The position numbers and the translations under genes were made by a program. A stretch of DNA of 64,000 bases from Eudromia elegans. Lineage: Eukaryota > Chordata > Aves > Tinamiformes > Tinamidae. Each line of letters opens with the position of its first letter. Positions within the stretch are counted from its first letter, which is position 1. This document shows positions 47,801 through 60,070 of the stretch, piece by piece. The DNA lies in contig PTEX01000235.1 of NCBI GenBank assembly GCA_003342815.1, positions 124,001 through 188,000 on the forward strand, written 5' to 3'. Below the pieces are notes generated by a model that made no database searches, was not told where the DNA came from, and saw nothing but the letters and a program-made list of their open reading frames with translations.

Positions 47801-49480
47801 GAAAATTTTCAGCATCTCTGTCAGCAGAAAAGAGTAAACATGATGCACCATTTTCTACCTACGCAACGAAGTAATGGCCCTGAGATTTCAGTACTGAATA
47901 CCAAGTACTCACATAAAATTGCTCATAATCAATCCCCCATAGTCATTAACATTTTGAATAATTAATAAATCCAAGAAAATTACAATCTGCTCAAAGACAA
48001 TCCATGAGAAAAGGCTAAGACTGCCAGACAAGTTACTCTTTGCAAATTATTGCTCTGCTGATGCAGCTACGTCACATGAAATGGAGCACTCAGCCCTTGA
48101 AGAACTACATTTCCCTCGCCTTTCTAAAGCGTGGCAAACAGATGAAATGAAGCATATACAGAAGACTAATAGAAAAGAAAGCTTGCAATGATGGGAGATT
48201 ATCCTCAACATACATGACATTTCATAAATCTGGAGCGCTGAGATTCCTTGTAAGTAGAATAATAAAAATATAATAAGACAACACCTGAGTGAGGCATAGG
48301 CAGAAGCCAAAACAAGTGTCAGTGTGTGTTTTCATTAGGCAGAGCTGAGAGGTTTGCAAATACATAACTGAGTCTATTAAAATTAAACTGTGATTAAATT
48401 GCTGACACAGCAATTTAGCTGCTTATACCAAAGGCAGATAAGACAGCTCCAGCTGTGTGAAGAGCACACATCTGTAGAGAGACCAATGAGCACCAGCTGA
48501 TCAGGTTTTCAGAAGCTTTTTAAATAATCTTCAGAGTCCGAAAAAATGGGCAACATTGAAAATTACCATTAGGTTTATAAACCGGTGACAAATCCTCTGA
48601 GATGTGTGAATGACACAGCTTAATGAAATTCAATTTTTCGTTCCACAACATACTACGGAAAGTAACAGGTACAATAAAGATAATAGCTAAGCAGCTCTCA
48701 TTCTCCCTGTCTTTTGTTAATAAAACATAGAAACTAAGCAGATGTTGCCTCATAAGTGCAAATCAGAGCAGAGACTCTCATTCTTAAGGGTATTTTTATG
48801 GTGCTTTGTCCTACTGTCAGATATGAAAAGTGTGCAGGCTGTAAATGGGTAATGCAAGACACTTCCTCCCTGGGATAATTCCAGTGTATTTCTATTATTC
48901 ATACCCTATTCCAGACACGTATTTTTGTGCATATCTAGCCATCCTGCCAGCACTTTAGGCATTAGCAAAGTACATAATTACAGAGGGGAAGAAACTGCTA
49001 GAGGTGGCCAAAAAGCCTCGTCCTCCCTTCACCAGCCTGGGAAAGCCTGGGTCGTTACGGCTGCCAAGAGGGCTGCATAGGCCAGCGAGGTGGTGGGGAG
49101 CTGCTGTCCCACTCCTCCCACCTCTTTGGGGGCAGCTAGACCAGTCCTACAAGGGCCTCCCAGCCATCAGACCCAGTCCAGGCTCCTTTCAGGTGCATCC
49201 ATACCTCCCTCGCTCCAGGCTGTACTCTTTCTCCTTTTGCATGTGCGTTGATCAGAGGTCTTGAGCACTCTGGGCTGTTCTGAAGACATTCTTAGGATTC
49301 CACTTCTGCTTCCAAACCTCTGGAAAAGAAAAAAAAAAAGTGTGCGAACATCTACTCTTCATTCCCAAAACATAAAGCATCACTTTTGCAATGGACTTTC
49401 CTCTAGTTAATAGGTTTTTACCTGAAATATTTTCCCCAGTCAGTAATAAATATCCCAAAGCCAAGAAAAAAAAAAAGATC
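41850..49480. other. Unique non-coding stretch
   Basis: AT-rich DNA with no recognisable gene or transposon. GC-richer patches occur at 42.38-42.66 kb, 44.08-44.20 kb, 45.65-45.83 kb, 46.58-46.93 kb and 49.00-49.24 kb. Each carries short overlapping frames on both strands (up to about 107 codons) without known domains. A-runs lie near 43492-43504, 45893-45907 and 49328-49341. Confidence 0.5.
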
Positions 49481-49526
49481 CCTGGCTGGATTTAATAGGA
49501 AAGATCCTTTCCTATTAAATGCCAGG
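49481..49526. other. Strong 19-bp-stem hairpin
   Basis: The left arm is CCTGGC (49481-49486), a three-base bulge TGG, then ATTTAATAGGAAA (49490-49502). The loop is GATCC. The right arm is TTTCCTATTAAAT (49508-49520) then GCCAGG (49521-49526). All 19 base pairs are perfect. GATC before the left arm and AATCC after the right arm could add weak outer pairing. At about 46 nt it is shorter than a typical vertebrate microRNA precursor. It may be an inverted duplication made by repair, or a small structured RNA; nothing nearby resembles a promoter. Confidence 0.8.
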
Positions 49527-51780
49527 AGTAAATCCTTTTATAATTTTTTCTATGAATTTAAGATAAATAGTTGATTCTTTAAAAAGGAAAAGAGCTTTGC
49601 AAGGGAGGAAAGTGTCATCGTGCCTCTTAGTGAAGGGAAACTGAAGCTGGACGATAACAAACTTCCCTCTCAGTAGCTATGCCTATGCCATGTGCTGGAA
49701 TAGATGATCTACTGGAGTCCACCACAGCTCCAACTTCGCCTGTGCAATTGGATTTCTTTCCAAAAGGAACTACTAGGCACGGAGGGGATGCTGCTCACCA
49801 AGCCAGGATGTCACCATACACTAGCTGTGGTCTGTCATAGAGGACCACTCCGTAATGCAAATCCAGCATTGGAAGGGATGCTCTTCCCAAGGAAGCAAAG
49901 CAGAAGCACTCCTTTCAAGCCCAGTTAGACATAAGGCTGAACTCTGATTTTGAGTGTTCTTTATTTGTTTGTTTTTGAGATGTATGTACATGCTCTAGAA
50001 GACCACTTCTGATTGCCAAGGGTAGTAAAGTAAAATTTTCTTCCTTGAGCAACTTCTCTTAGTATCTTTCACTTAGTGGTAGTACCTGCCTTCATGGCCC
50101 AGAGATAAACCAATGTTGTTGGAGGCTTCAGAATGCATCCCACAAAAAGAGGGTTTCCACACACTCTCACACAATTAATTAGCACTGAGATATAACTAGA
50201 TACATAAATAACCTTGAGGTAATCATATGTTCAAGTGTTTCCTTATATAAACATTCTGATGATTTTAAATTATGCTGAAGTCATTTAGCAGGCTGTGGTA
50301 AGGAACTATTGGGCTGTTAAAAGGCTGCAATAATCAGAATAAGAAATTTCATGTTCTGCTGTGCAACCTCTCTACTCATACATGGCCAGGAAAAGGTAAT
50401 GAGCAGTGAGTCATGAACCTAGGGAGACAGTCAAGCCTCACTGACTCAGAAAGGGGCAGAAAGAGGCTCTTCTTTTCCTTTCACCACCCCTATACTCATC
50501 AAGATATTCATTAATTAAGGCTTGAATGTAAATTATTGTGATTATTGTAAATTAAAGCTGGGAACAAATCCAGCAGTTCATTCCAGTAGATGTCACCGAA
50601 AAGATGAGGCATGCAACATTTTTCCCTGCGATGCCCTTAGGAGCTTTGTCCTTCCATGGTTCCTCAGCATGGTACCCCTTGCTGACACAGCACTTCCAAC
50701 ATCACGCCAACAAGCAGCTTGGAGACCTTAGGACAAGGAAAGAATGAGGTGAAGCAATTCTTAGGTTTATTCCAAATGTAAAAGATCTTTAGCGCCTCAG
50801 AAATAGTCATTTGCCATTTGACAAAATCTTCTTGCATGATTACAGAAGACTGAAATGAAACACTAAGAAAAAGTGTAGTCTAATATTTGCTGAGAGAGTA
50901 ACTTACAGGAGGGTCTCTGTAGCAAGGAAATACTCTTCTTGCATGGACAAACTCTTGCCTCTAGAGGATAACAGCAATTACAAAAATCAATCTGAAATTT
51001 CTGTTTCTTTTTTCTGATTTATCTAGACACCCAGAAATGCTCAGATGGGCACTCAGCAGCTATCTGCAGAACACTGAATCCCACACTGCTCACTACTGCT
51101 CCAAGTTAACTAAAACCACTGGTTATTCCAACTGTTTTCTTCAGGAAGAGGCCAGGGATTCAGAAAAACAGCGATTGTGAATAGACGAATTGTCCCTTCT
51201 GCACAGCTTCCCTTCCCACAAGAAGTCAAATGTGATGGGGTCTCTGTGTGGAACTCCATGGACCTTGTCCAGTCCTGAAGGCCAGGATTACAGAGGCCTC
51301 TGGGAAGCTCCACTGGGCATCATTTGTTTCCAAGCCCAGGATGTTCAGAGCAGATCATCTTTGGATGATGGACTCCCTCTCTCCAGAGCTCAGGTGCTTT
51401 CTTGCGAGTGTAACGCTGATCCTTGGTAGCCAGTCAAATCTGAAGTGCTCTTCGGGCCAGTGCAGGGAGAGGAGGAAGACTGGACCTTTTCTTTTTCCTT
51501 TGCTCTGCATCATTTACATGAACTCATTAGCAATAAGCATCTCTCTGTTTATGAGACTGACTGTCTCTATCGACACAGAAACTTGATCTCTGCTTACCAC
51601 CTGATTTTAAAGGGATATACAAGGGGCTACCAGCCTGCCCTGTGTTGCCATAGGCACATGTTTTTGTTCAGCTATGTCACTGACAGGACTGTTAAGTACT
51701 CTGAGTTTTCTGCAGTGCATCTTCTAAGAGTGCTAGTTACCCTGCAAGGATTGCTTCTACTGTGCGTGCCTACAGAAACT
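49527..51780. other. Unique non-coding stretch
   Basis: No recognisable gene or mobile element. Open frames are short and overlapping; the longest are 51248-51586 (112 codons) and 51445-51798 (117 codons) in different frames, with no known domains. Confidence 0.5.
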
Positions 51781-51995
51781 ATCCTTATGCTAGCATAGGT
51801 TTTCCTGCCTGCCTGCATGTCAGCCTAACTTGTCACATCAGGACCTCAACCCCACATCTATATCTACTTTCACAGCCTTCCTCCCACCTCCTGCACTCTC
51901 ATGCTCTTTCCTACACTCTGTATTCTTTCATTCACTCTCCTCTACATGCATTTCCACCAACCAGTCCTCTAATTCCATCTTCTCAGCCATGCAAG
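51781..51995. other. G-poor pyrimidine-rich segment
   Basis: The + strand is strikingly poor in G: by hand count about 7 G in the 120 bases from 51841 to 51960, against many C and T. The skew keeps a + frame open (51762-52112, 116 codons, rich in Ser, His, Leu and Pro), which is therefore probably a by-product of composition. It looks like a degenerate CT/CCT-rich simple-sequence region rather than an exon. Confidence 0.5.
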
Positions 51996-54900
51996 GTAAA
52001 TTGCAGGCTTGCCTCAAGTCATCATACCCTCGTGATCCTGCACTGGCTCACCTCTGACAAGGATTTGCCTTTTGATAACTATCTGTTCTCTTCTGCATTG
52101 TTGTCTTTCTGAAGCTGAATTCACATCTACTGTTGCCTGTTGGTCCACTTGGGAGGCCTTCTCCAGCCCACGGCCTTCTCAGCGTGCTGCACACCCTGAC
52201 ACAGTCCTGCATTTTAAACTTAGCTGATCTACTAAAGACATTGACAAAGAATATTTCCTTAGACTACTCATTTTTAATATTTGGTATAACCTTTTTATTC
52301 ATTTTTGTCTTCTGCTCTTAATTTTATCTTAAATTTAGTCTTTTCATATACTTTATCTGTAACACTTGCTTCTTAGAATTATGGTTCTTGGGTTCAGTTT
52401 CATATTTTTTCAGAAGTATTTGGAAACTGATTAAAATTTAGAAAGAGAGAGAACCTGGTTAAATAGTATACTCTAAAAGTCAGCCATTTGGCAAAATGCA
52501 ATTTCTTGATTGTAATCTCTGTAAGCAGATCCAGTCTTTCAGCATAAATGCAGAGTAGTTTTAAGGCTACTCTAATTTTTGTCTTCATTGAGCGAGTGCA
52601 GGAAAACTGGTAGAGCTTATGGGACTTCTAACACAGGTGAATTTCCACAGAGGAAATAACAGAAGCCTGGTGAAACTAGAACCAGCTCTCCTGCCAAACT
52701 TCATATCCTACATCCACGGTAAACTACCTTAGAGTCACTGAAAGTACTTTAGAGTAGAAAATATTTAACATTGGCAAGTCTGTCTACTATTCCTTTAAAT
52801 TACATCTGGACTTTAAAAAAATCACAATTAGCATTAAAATGAGTCTGAGAGAGAGAGAGATCAGATGGAAAATACAGCTGAATCCATTGAAATTTGTCAA
52901 AAAAAAAATGGAAAACAAGATTATATAAAAGGCTTAGGCAGCCATAAAGGTATTGATTTTGTTTAGCCTAAAGTTTAGAAGTAGTGTCCCACTTCTGCAG
53001 AGAGATCCAAGCTTCTGAGAAGCACAATTTAGATAAGCAGATAAACGCCTGATGTTTTCAGCACAAAGCTCAATCCCACTCATCCCAAAATGATGAGTTC
53101 TCGTTTTAATATAATGAAATGCTTGCAGCCTTCCCACCATTGCCCTCAATTTGTATGCGATACCAGATCAATTACATTGTCTCAGACAGTTGTCTGTTCC
53201 TTCATATTTTGCTTCAGAAGCAATCGTTAATATCTTTCACCAGGCATACGCTCGGCAGCAGGCAGCGGCACACACAGGGAATACATCGCCTGTGTTACAG
53301 CGCTGTTATCTGAACGAGATTACAGGCGCAGGTTGAATAATCAGTTGGACAATCTTTGCCTCATAATATTTTTCCAGCCTTGGAGAAATCAGTCTATGTT
53401 TTACTAATGCTCCTGTTTATTCAGAAAACTTCTGTGGAAAAAAAAAAATGTAGCTATGTTGCTATTTCTGCAGCAATATACAGCAATTTTTTCACTGGTA
53501 GTCAGGAAAAAGTACTTCTCTTTACCATTTATTATAACTTCGTTTCAAGTAAATCTTAGCACAGGTAAGGATTTTGTGAAGCAGGATTATAGCTGTACAA
53601 TAATATCTGTCTCGTGTGTGTTACACCCGCCAGTACGTTTTAAAAATAGATAATAAAAAGATCATAAAATAGATAACCAGGATGCATTCAATAGTTCTAT
53701 TCAAAAGCGATCTATATTTAAAAGCATCTCTCTGAGGAAGTAACTCTATTTGGAGGGGATGAAAACTACTGCTAAATTCAAAGATATTCTCAGTTTCCTT
53801 TGTTTTCACTATACGTAAGCAGAGGCAACAGTTCTCTGTAAGGTTTTACAGTTAACATTGCCAAAGCAATTGTAAAAATTCTGGTTTAAACATTTATTTA
53901 ACAGCAGCATTTCCAAATATACCTTGAAAACCAAGAATCTATTTTAAGTGCTTTGAGAAAACAGATTTTGTTTCCTAATAATCACTGAAAACTGATGGCC
54001 AGATATGATCTGGCCAGGCCACATTCACTGCAAGGTCAGACTGGGCAGTCAAGGGCAAAGATCATTTCAAGCCACTTTTACAGTCCTTTTGTATGAGCAT
54101 AGGCTAGTTGCTGGCATAAGCTAAAACAGATTTAGGATAAGTGTTGAAAAAACCTGTGAACAGATACCGATGTTCTTCTCACTCTGCTTAGTCATGCTTG
54201 TTCCTCTGCTATTTCTCTTCCACCTAATTTTATTTTAAAATGTATTGTACAGATATTTGCAGAAAGGAGAGCTGAACAAGCAGTATTTTCATTCTGGAGC
54301 TATTCAGGTATTTTTATATTTTGTCTCAGATCAGGCTGAAATCAATTTTTACGGTAGAAAAACATCTGAGGAGTTTCAGCTGGGAAATGCATTGATGTTT
54401 GCTGGGTGTGCAGTTACGGGATATGTTATATCCCTTGGTGCATGATAACAAGGAACTTTTTTCCAAGGACTTGAAGCACAGATGTTGCAGTAGAGATGAA
54501 GCAAACCCAGACTAATATGTTTTATTTTCCTCAGTGCAGCAATTCTGCAAATTTTATATTTTAACATTTTATTATGAAAATGTGCGAGTTTTCAGGACTT
54601 TATTAACTGATAAAAACTTGTTTTGCTGGAGAATTTGCCAGACCAGTCCAGGAAAAAAAAATGGAGTTAGAGTGGCACACTGATATAGTCAAGGAAAAAT
54701 AAGTTTTAAATAAGTTCAGGCAGGCTAAGTACACACTCCCCCAAGCAATGAATAGCAACTACTCTGTGTAACCTGCCTCAGCAGTGACGCCTGCTCAGCA
54801 GTGTAAAAGAAAGTGAGGTCAGAAAGCAACTCTTGTCAGTCACTCTACAGAATACAATAATTTGGGAAATATATTTATTTTTATGTCCCAGATATTTAAA

Positions 54901-55260
54901 CAAATACATGTGAATAGATCGTGATATGCTCATTAAAAAAAAAAAAGAGCCTAAATCTATCACAAAAGTATATAGATTTGCTAATGTTCCTGTTATATCA
55001 GCTAGAAAATAGTTCCAACTACGAAATACCAAGAATATCATTAAGCTCGAGTTCAACCTGTAAGTTGCTCTTTTGCAGCTCATTCTCCAGTTTTTATACC
55101 CTCATCTAGGAATTCCAGCACTACAAATATTTAGCAACAAGGAAATGTTGCGAGCAAAATAAGACTTCTACACAAAAAGTCTCACTGTGAAATAGAAACA
55201 GTCCTCCTTTGACAAGGTTAAATTCAACTTTTAACACTCTGAGAACACCAGCAGTTAAAA
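51996..55260. other. Unique non-coding stretch
   Basis: AT-rich DNA without recognisable genes. A GA microsatellite of about seven units lies at 52847-52860, and A-runs lie near 52900, 53439 and 54936. A hairpin with GGGATAT and ATATCCC arms lies near 54418-54434. Confidence 0.5.
52847..52860. repeat. GA dinucleotide microsatellite
   Basis: About seven uninterrupted GA units. Confidence 0.85.
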
Positions 55261-55368
55261 ATGAAAGAAAAGGCCGGGAGCCAAAGGCACCCGCGGAGTC
55301 AGCAGTGCTGCCGCCAACCTCAGCAGAGGGCTGAGACGTCTGCCTCGAAACAGCGCAGTCCGCACGTG

Positions 55369-55404
55369 CCCGTCGATGGCAGCGTCCCCGTCGATGGCAG
55401 CGTC
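55369..55404. repeat. Perfect 18-bp tandem duplication
   Basis: CCCGTCGATGGCAGCGTC is repeated head to tail without change, with a further partial unit after it. It includes CpGs that survive in both copies, which argues that the duplication is recent or that the patch is unmethylated. Confidence 0.92.
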
Positions 55405-56027
55405 CCCATGGGTCACTGCTGGCTCTCATGTGCACGTGAGCACTTGTAGCCCTGCACTGCACTGCAAGGGGATGCAGCTTCACACGTCGCTCAAAACCTT
55501 GGGGAGGGCTTGGATAGACACTAGGGTGACAGCAGCTCGCCGTCTTCCCAGTTATTTACAATCCAGCAGAGTTTGCACTAGCATGTAGTTGGCTGGGGAA
55601 CTGAGGGGCCAAACCCAGAAGAATCTGTTTACAATTTTGATCTCAGAAGTCTCTTTTGTACTTACTGCTGAGTTGCCTGCTTTCTGCTCTGAGGGACTCC
55701 ATCGTAACCTCGACCCACAGAGGAAGAAGATGGATGGGGACTTGGATAAGCTGCCAGTCTACATGAAGCAATTGCAGTGAGTTCAGTGACAGTCTACGCT
55801 GAGAGTGACTTCTTCCGCAAATCGTATGACTTCACTGGCAATGCACATTGGTGGGAGATCAGAAATTGCCCCTGATTTGGACCTGATCCACACTTGTGTA
55901 CGCAGGAGTCCTCACAATTGCAGTGCTAGACGCAAGCTGCATCTAGTTAGAGGGGAGTCATGCCTGTTGCTCATGAGAAAACTGTCCTGAAGACAACCTG
56001 CAACCAAGAACATTGCCCAGTGCCCCC

Positions 56028-56050
56028 ATATACGTGTTATGCACGTATAT
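56028..56050. other. Perfect 9-bp hairpin with ACGTG arms
   Basis: ATATACGTG and CACGTATAT pair exactly across a five-base loop (TTATG). Each arm contains an ACGTG / CACGT core of the kind bound by bHLH factors; this is motif similarity only. Confidence 0.55.
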
Positions 56051-57999
56051 CTTTGGACAGCAGCGAGCCTGAGCGTTTGCTACCCACAGAACTGCAGAGG
56101 AGAAGTTGTCCCAGGGGAGCACAGGCTGCCCCTTTACACAGGCAGCAGCCTGTGCACATCATGGGGTTTGCAGGGGGTTGGAGGGAGCAGCGCCCGGACC
56201 GCGTACTTCAGAGCTGTATCTGCCTATGGAGTGCAGAAGACACTGCAGGCATATGATAGATTTTCTTAAAGATCCCTACAGACAGCATTCTTTCTCTATC
56301 CTCGGTGAGAAGAAGTGACTAGCCTTGGGGCAGCTTCTTTTTTTTTTTCTAATACCACATTAAAACACTGACATTCAGACTGCACTTTAGTGTGAATCAT
56401 ATGATCACGCACAGGCCTTCGAGTCTGAGCACACTATTCCCTTTTAGTATTAACTGTATTTATGAAGGAAGCCAGAAGAACTTGTTCAAATTTAAAATGT
56501 GGTAATGTTTTGCCCCCAGCTTTATTTCTTGCTTTTTATTTATTTTCTTTCTGCAAAGGGAAAAGAAAAAACTAGTCTGAAACATTTACATGAAAATATC
56601 AAAAGACCATTGCACTGCCCTAAAGGAGGTTCTCACTCTAAGTTTGCCGCTGTTGTTAAGACAACAGTTTTCTGCACAGGTTTTTGGTTTGTTTTGCTAT
56701 GGAATTAATCTATATTTTATTAAGAGCATTCAGCGCTCATATGTGCTTTTCATTATACAGGACTTACAACTACTTCGTAGATGGTCTAGAAATGATACAC
56801 AGAGATACTGAAGACTTGATTAGAGGAGAGTAAAAAGGAAGAAAACATAAGATATGAATATGTTGAGCACAGAAATATATTGAGCACTGGCTTTCTACAA
56901 AGTGCAATTGTCTGAAAGCCTGCGGAGCAGAAGCTGCTGGGATCCAGGGCTCTCTGTTTCGGAGATCCTGTGCCAGCTCTGCATCTGGCTAGCGTGATTC
57001 CGCCAGGAGTGACCCTGTCTGAGTGCACTTGAACTCAGCTGCGAAGACGCACGGTCCCGGGCCTCAGCCCAGGCTGGAAGGAGATTATCCGGATTGCTGG
57101 GTATTTCCTGTGGCAGCCCTGTCCTGCTGATGCCTGTGTTACTGCAGTTCGCTACGACCGCTCGTGTTACCTGAGCCAGCAAAACCAACCAACGCGCACC
57201 ACTGCTCTCCTTCAGTACTGTCTTTGCTATCATGAATAACATAAAAACAAGCAGACAATATAATTATGTCCCAATCTTGCAAATGTTAGCACGTCAGTGA
57301 TTCTACATGGGTAGGCAAATCTGGCAAACTCATCTAAAAATCTAGTTGGGTTTATGCATTCTTGCAGCATTGCTATTGCAATAGAGTACATTTTTTTTCC
57401 CAAATCAGTTAAGTCCAAACTTAAGACACAGTTGATGAAGTACGTGATAGTAACCAACAGAAAAAGACAAGTCTTGAAGATAGCAATACCTTGCTTGACC
57501 TTATTTCTGAAGAATTACAATCACCAGGGCATTTTATAAAAACTACTATTTAGTCAGAAAGTCAGAGTCAAATGCTTAAAAACGGATCTTGAAAGCATCT
57601 TTGGGCATCTGACAAAAATGCCCCGTGTGCTAGAGCTGCTAAGCACGCACAGGCATTGCTGAGGCTAAAGGGCAGCTGCAGCAAAAGGCAAACGAGAGGA
57701 CTTTCTAAAATCAGGTTTGCTTTCCTTGGCTGCTTCGCAAGCCCTGGAAACGAGCTTTACCCCTGGAGCTTCTGTGAGCGCTCATGGCTGTGTTGTGCTG
57801 AACAACAGCCTCAAGGTGTCTTAAATGGCTATGAATTCCTTGCATGGTCTCAGTGAACATGTTTAATACATAGCTTTAAAATTATAGATAATATTGTTTA
57901 CATCAATAGCATCAAAACACTCTTTAAGCATTAAATCATTCATTTCCAAATTTCTTTCTCATCAAAGACTGGAGTCTTTGCTGAATAATTATTATGGAA

Positions 58000-58037
58000 C
58001 TAATTATGGAATTATTATGATCATAATCCATAATTAG
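58000..58037. other. Cruciform-capable AT-rich palindrome
   Basis: Outer arms CTAATTATGG (58000-58009) and CCATAATTAG (58028-58037) are exact inverted copies. Between them lies the perfect 14-bp palindrome ATTATGATCATAAT (58014-58027), leaving only a four-base bulge on the left arm. The whole forms 17 base pairs with no loop. The flanks add related words (AATTATTATGGAAC to the left, AGCATAATCCATA to the right). AT-rich palindromes of this type are prone to cruciform extrusion. Confidence 0.8.
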
Positions 58038-60048
58038 CATAATCCATATTTTTAGTTAATATGATATTAAATTTCCTGCATGTCATTTTCCACCTCACTC
58101 AGACGTCACACCTTCTAGTCCAGCCATGCTTCAGCTCTCTCTTGCCTTCGTATTCTTAATAACCTCACATATTTTTTCCCTAAGGAGTGGCTGCTTCTCT
58201 CGGAAACCTCATGTCTCCTGGTCTTTCAGAAGAGGTAGAGATAGGACCTTGTAAGGACTCCTTAGAATGTTTTCATCCTAATTTTTTGGAAGTTTTGGCT
58301 CAAAGGAGAGGGTTGGGAGGCATTAAAACCTCTGGCACCTCGGCCGAGCTCCGCTGCACTTTCCCACAGAGAGGCAGTGACAATCGTGTCAGGCACCATG
58401 CTGAAGGCCATTTCCAGCCCCTCTTCAAAGAACTGGATGTGGGATGTCATGGAATGGCTCTAGGGCCTCTTGAATAAAAAGATAATTGTACAGGTGAAAT
58501 ACAATCCTGAGACACAAGATCCCCCATGGGGAGTGTGGGGAAAGCAGCAGGGAACGTGGAGCAGCGCAGCGCCTGCACTGTTTTCCTCAGGCCTGTTTGC
58601 TTACACTTCACGAAGGGACTTCATCCTTGAAAACCTACTGCAGCAACGGAGAGATACCTGCTTATCAGCATTTTTAAACGCTTCCTCTGCAGTTTATGTA
58701 AGCCTTGCCTGCTAGCTTTGAATTTCAGGCTTCATCAGGCTTAATGGAGCATTGTAGTTGTCTTTTCAGTGCCAACACTTTTCTCTTTGGAACTGTGGGC
58801 TCTCACCCCACTATCACACCTTTTTTTGACTCCAGTTTTCAGACCTGTTTGCTCTGGAAACGCTAGGTGCTCAAGGCTTCCCACAGCAGGGTTGCTTCTG
58901 TATCATGCAAGCTATCACAGGGAACATCTCATAGGCCTCCTGCCCACCCCTTAAATCCCAAGCCCCACTTGCCCACAACAGAGAAACGTCAGCCTCGCAT
59001 TTCCAGCCACTCCAACGCAGAACTTTTTGGCTCTTTTGTTCTCATCCTCAGACAGAAATTTCACCAAGGCTGCTGAGAAGTCGTGAGCCCAACACGTGGT
59101 ACCACAACCACAAGGCAATAAAAGTCTGGGGCAGCCTCCAAGGTCCTGGTGTTTTCACAGTAATGTTGTCCTCGAACACGCTGGCTGTGGCACCTCTCAG
59201 CTGCAAGGAACTGAGCTGAAAAACCTGGGACGCAGGGAATTCCTCCAAGTCTTGCCAAGGATTATTTCTAGCTGGCTACACCGAGAAACATTTGGTAATC
59301 ATCAGCATTTGGTTATGCCATAGTAAAGATTTACTCGTTAATTAAATGTAATTGAGGTGTGTGTATCACTTTTGTAATGAATTACATTTTCACTGAAGAT
59401 TTCCAAAATGCTTTATATTAAAAAAAGAATTGTAAATACAGATGTCCACTCACAAATCATTATATTTCTAGGACATCAGCATATTTATTCTATTTCCACT
59501 ATTTAGCAGAAGATTGTGATTTTTTTTTATTGCTTTTAATCTGTTCGAAAGCACCTCTTCTCCCAAGGTCCATGGGCTGCTCCACACAGGAGCTGAAAGG
59601 GCAGGACCCACAGCAGTCAAAGGCTAATCTGATTTTCAGCTATGTCAGCTGGAGCAACCAGCAGCTCGTGCAGCTCCCCCGTGTTGGGTGGCAGTGTGTT
59701 TGGTCAGGACATTTCCAGTTTATTCTTTACAGGACACCATCTAAAAAAGTCATCGTTTATGTGATTTTGGAACAGCCTTTAAGGTAGCACCCTGGGTATA
59801 TTAAAGCACAGCCAGACTACTGACCAGCATAATTCCGTCATGTCCCTATATGTAGGATGACCCCAACTGACATCTGAATATTGTTCTGTAATGTGATTTT
59901 CCCTCAGCTAGCATTGTAGAATAGAATTAAGTCTTGATTTTTACTCACAGAATCAGTTTGAATTGGGAAAAATGAAAGAGATACAACTGTCACATTTTGG
60001 TGCCTTTGGCAATCTATTACAGGAACATGCATGAAAAAAATTACTCCT

Positions 60049-60070
60049 TTTTTATTATTATTATTATTTT
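60049..60070. repeat. TTA trinucleotide microsatellite
   Basis: About five TTA units preceded by a short T-run and followed by T4. Confidence 0.8.

Larger units (their letters stand above)
55261..57235. other. GC-richer interval with many short frames
   Basis: Patches at 55.27-55.45 kb, 56.05-56.23 kb and 56.90-57.20 kb are GC-richer and contain more CpGs than the surroundings, but none is long enough to count as a CpG island. Overlapping frames of 60-120 codons occur on both strands, including a - strand frame of 120 codons (55121-55483) and one of 115 codons (56895-57242). None shows a known domain. It could hold an unrecognised, fast-evolving non-coding transcript or decayed elements. Confidence 0.4.

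Noticed and set aside
51762..52112. 116-codon + frame containing LHWLTS, reminiscent of the LHWLP motif in some LINE proteins
   Set aside because: The rest of the translation has no LINE similarity and the frame is explained by the G-poor composition.
59945..59990. TCACAGAATCA followed by a TTGAATTGGGAAA-like stretch, resembling a minus-strand CR1 3' end
   Set aside because: Only some 30 bases are comparable and no further CR1 sequence follows to the right, as a minus-strand insertion would require.
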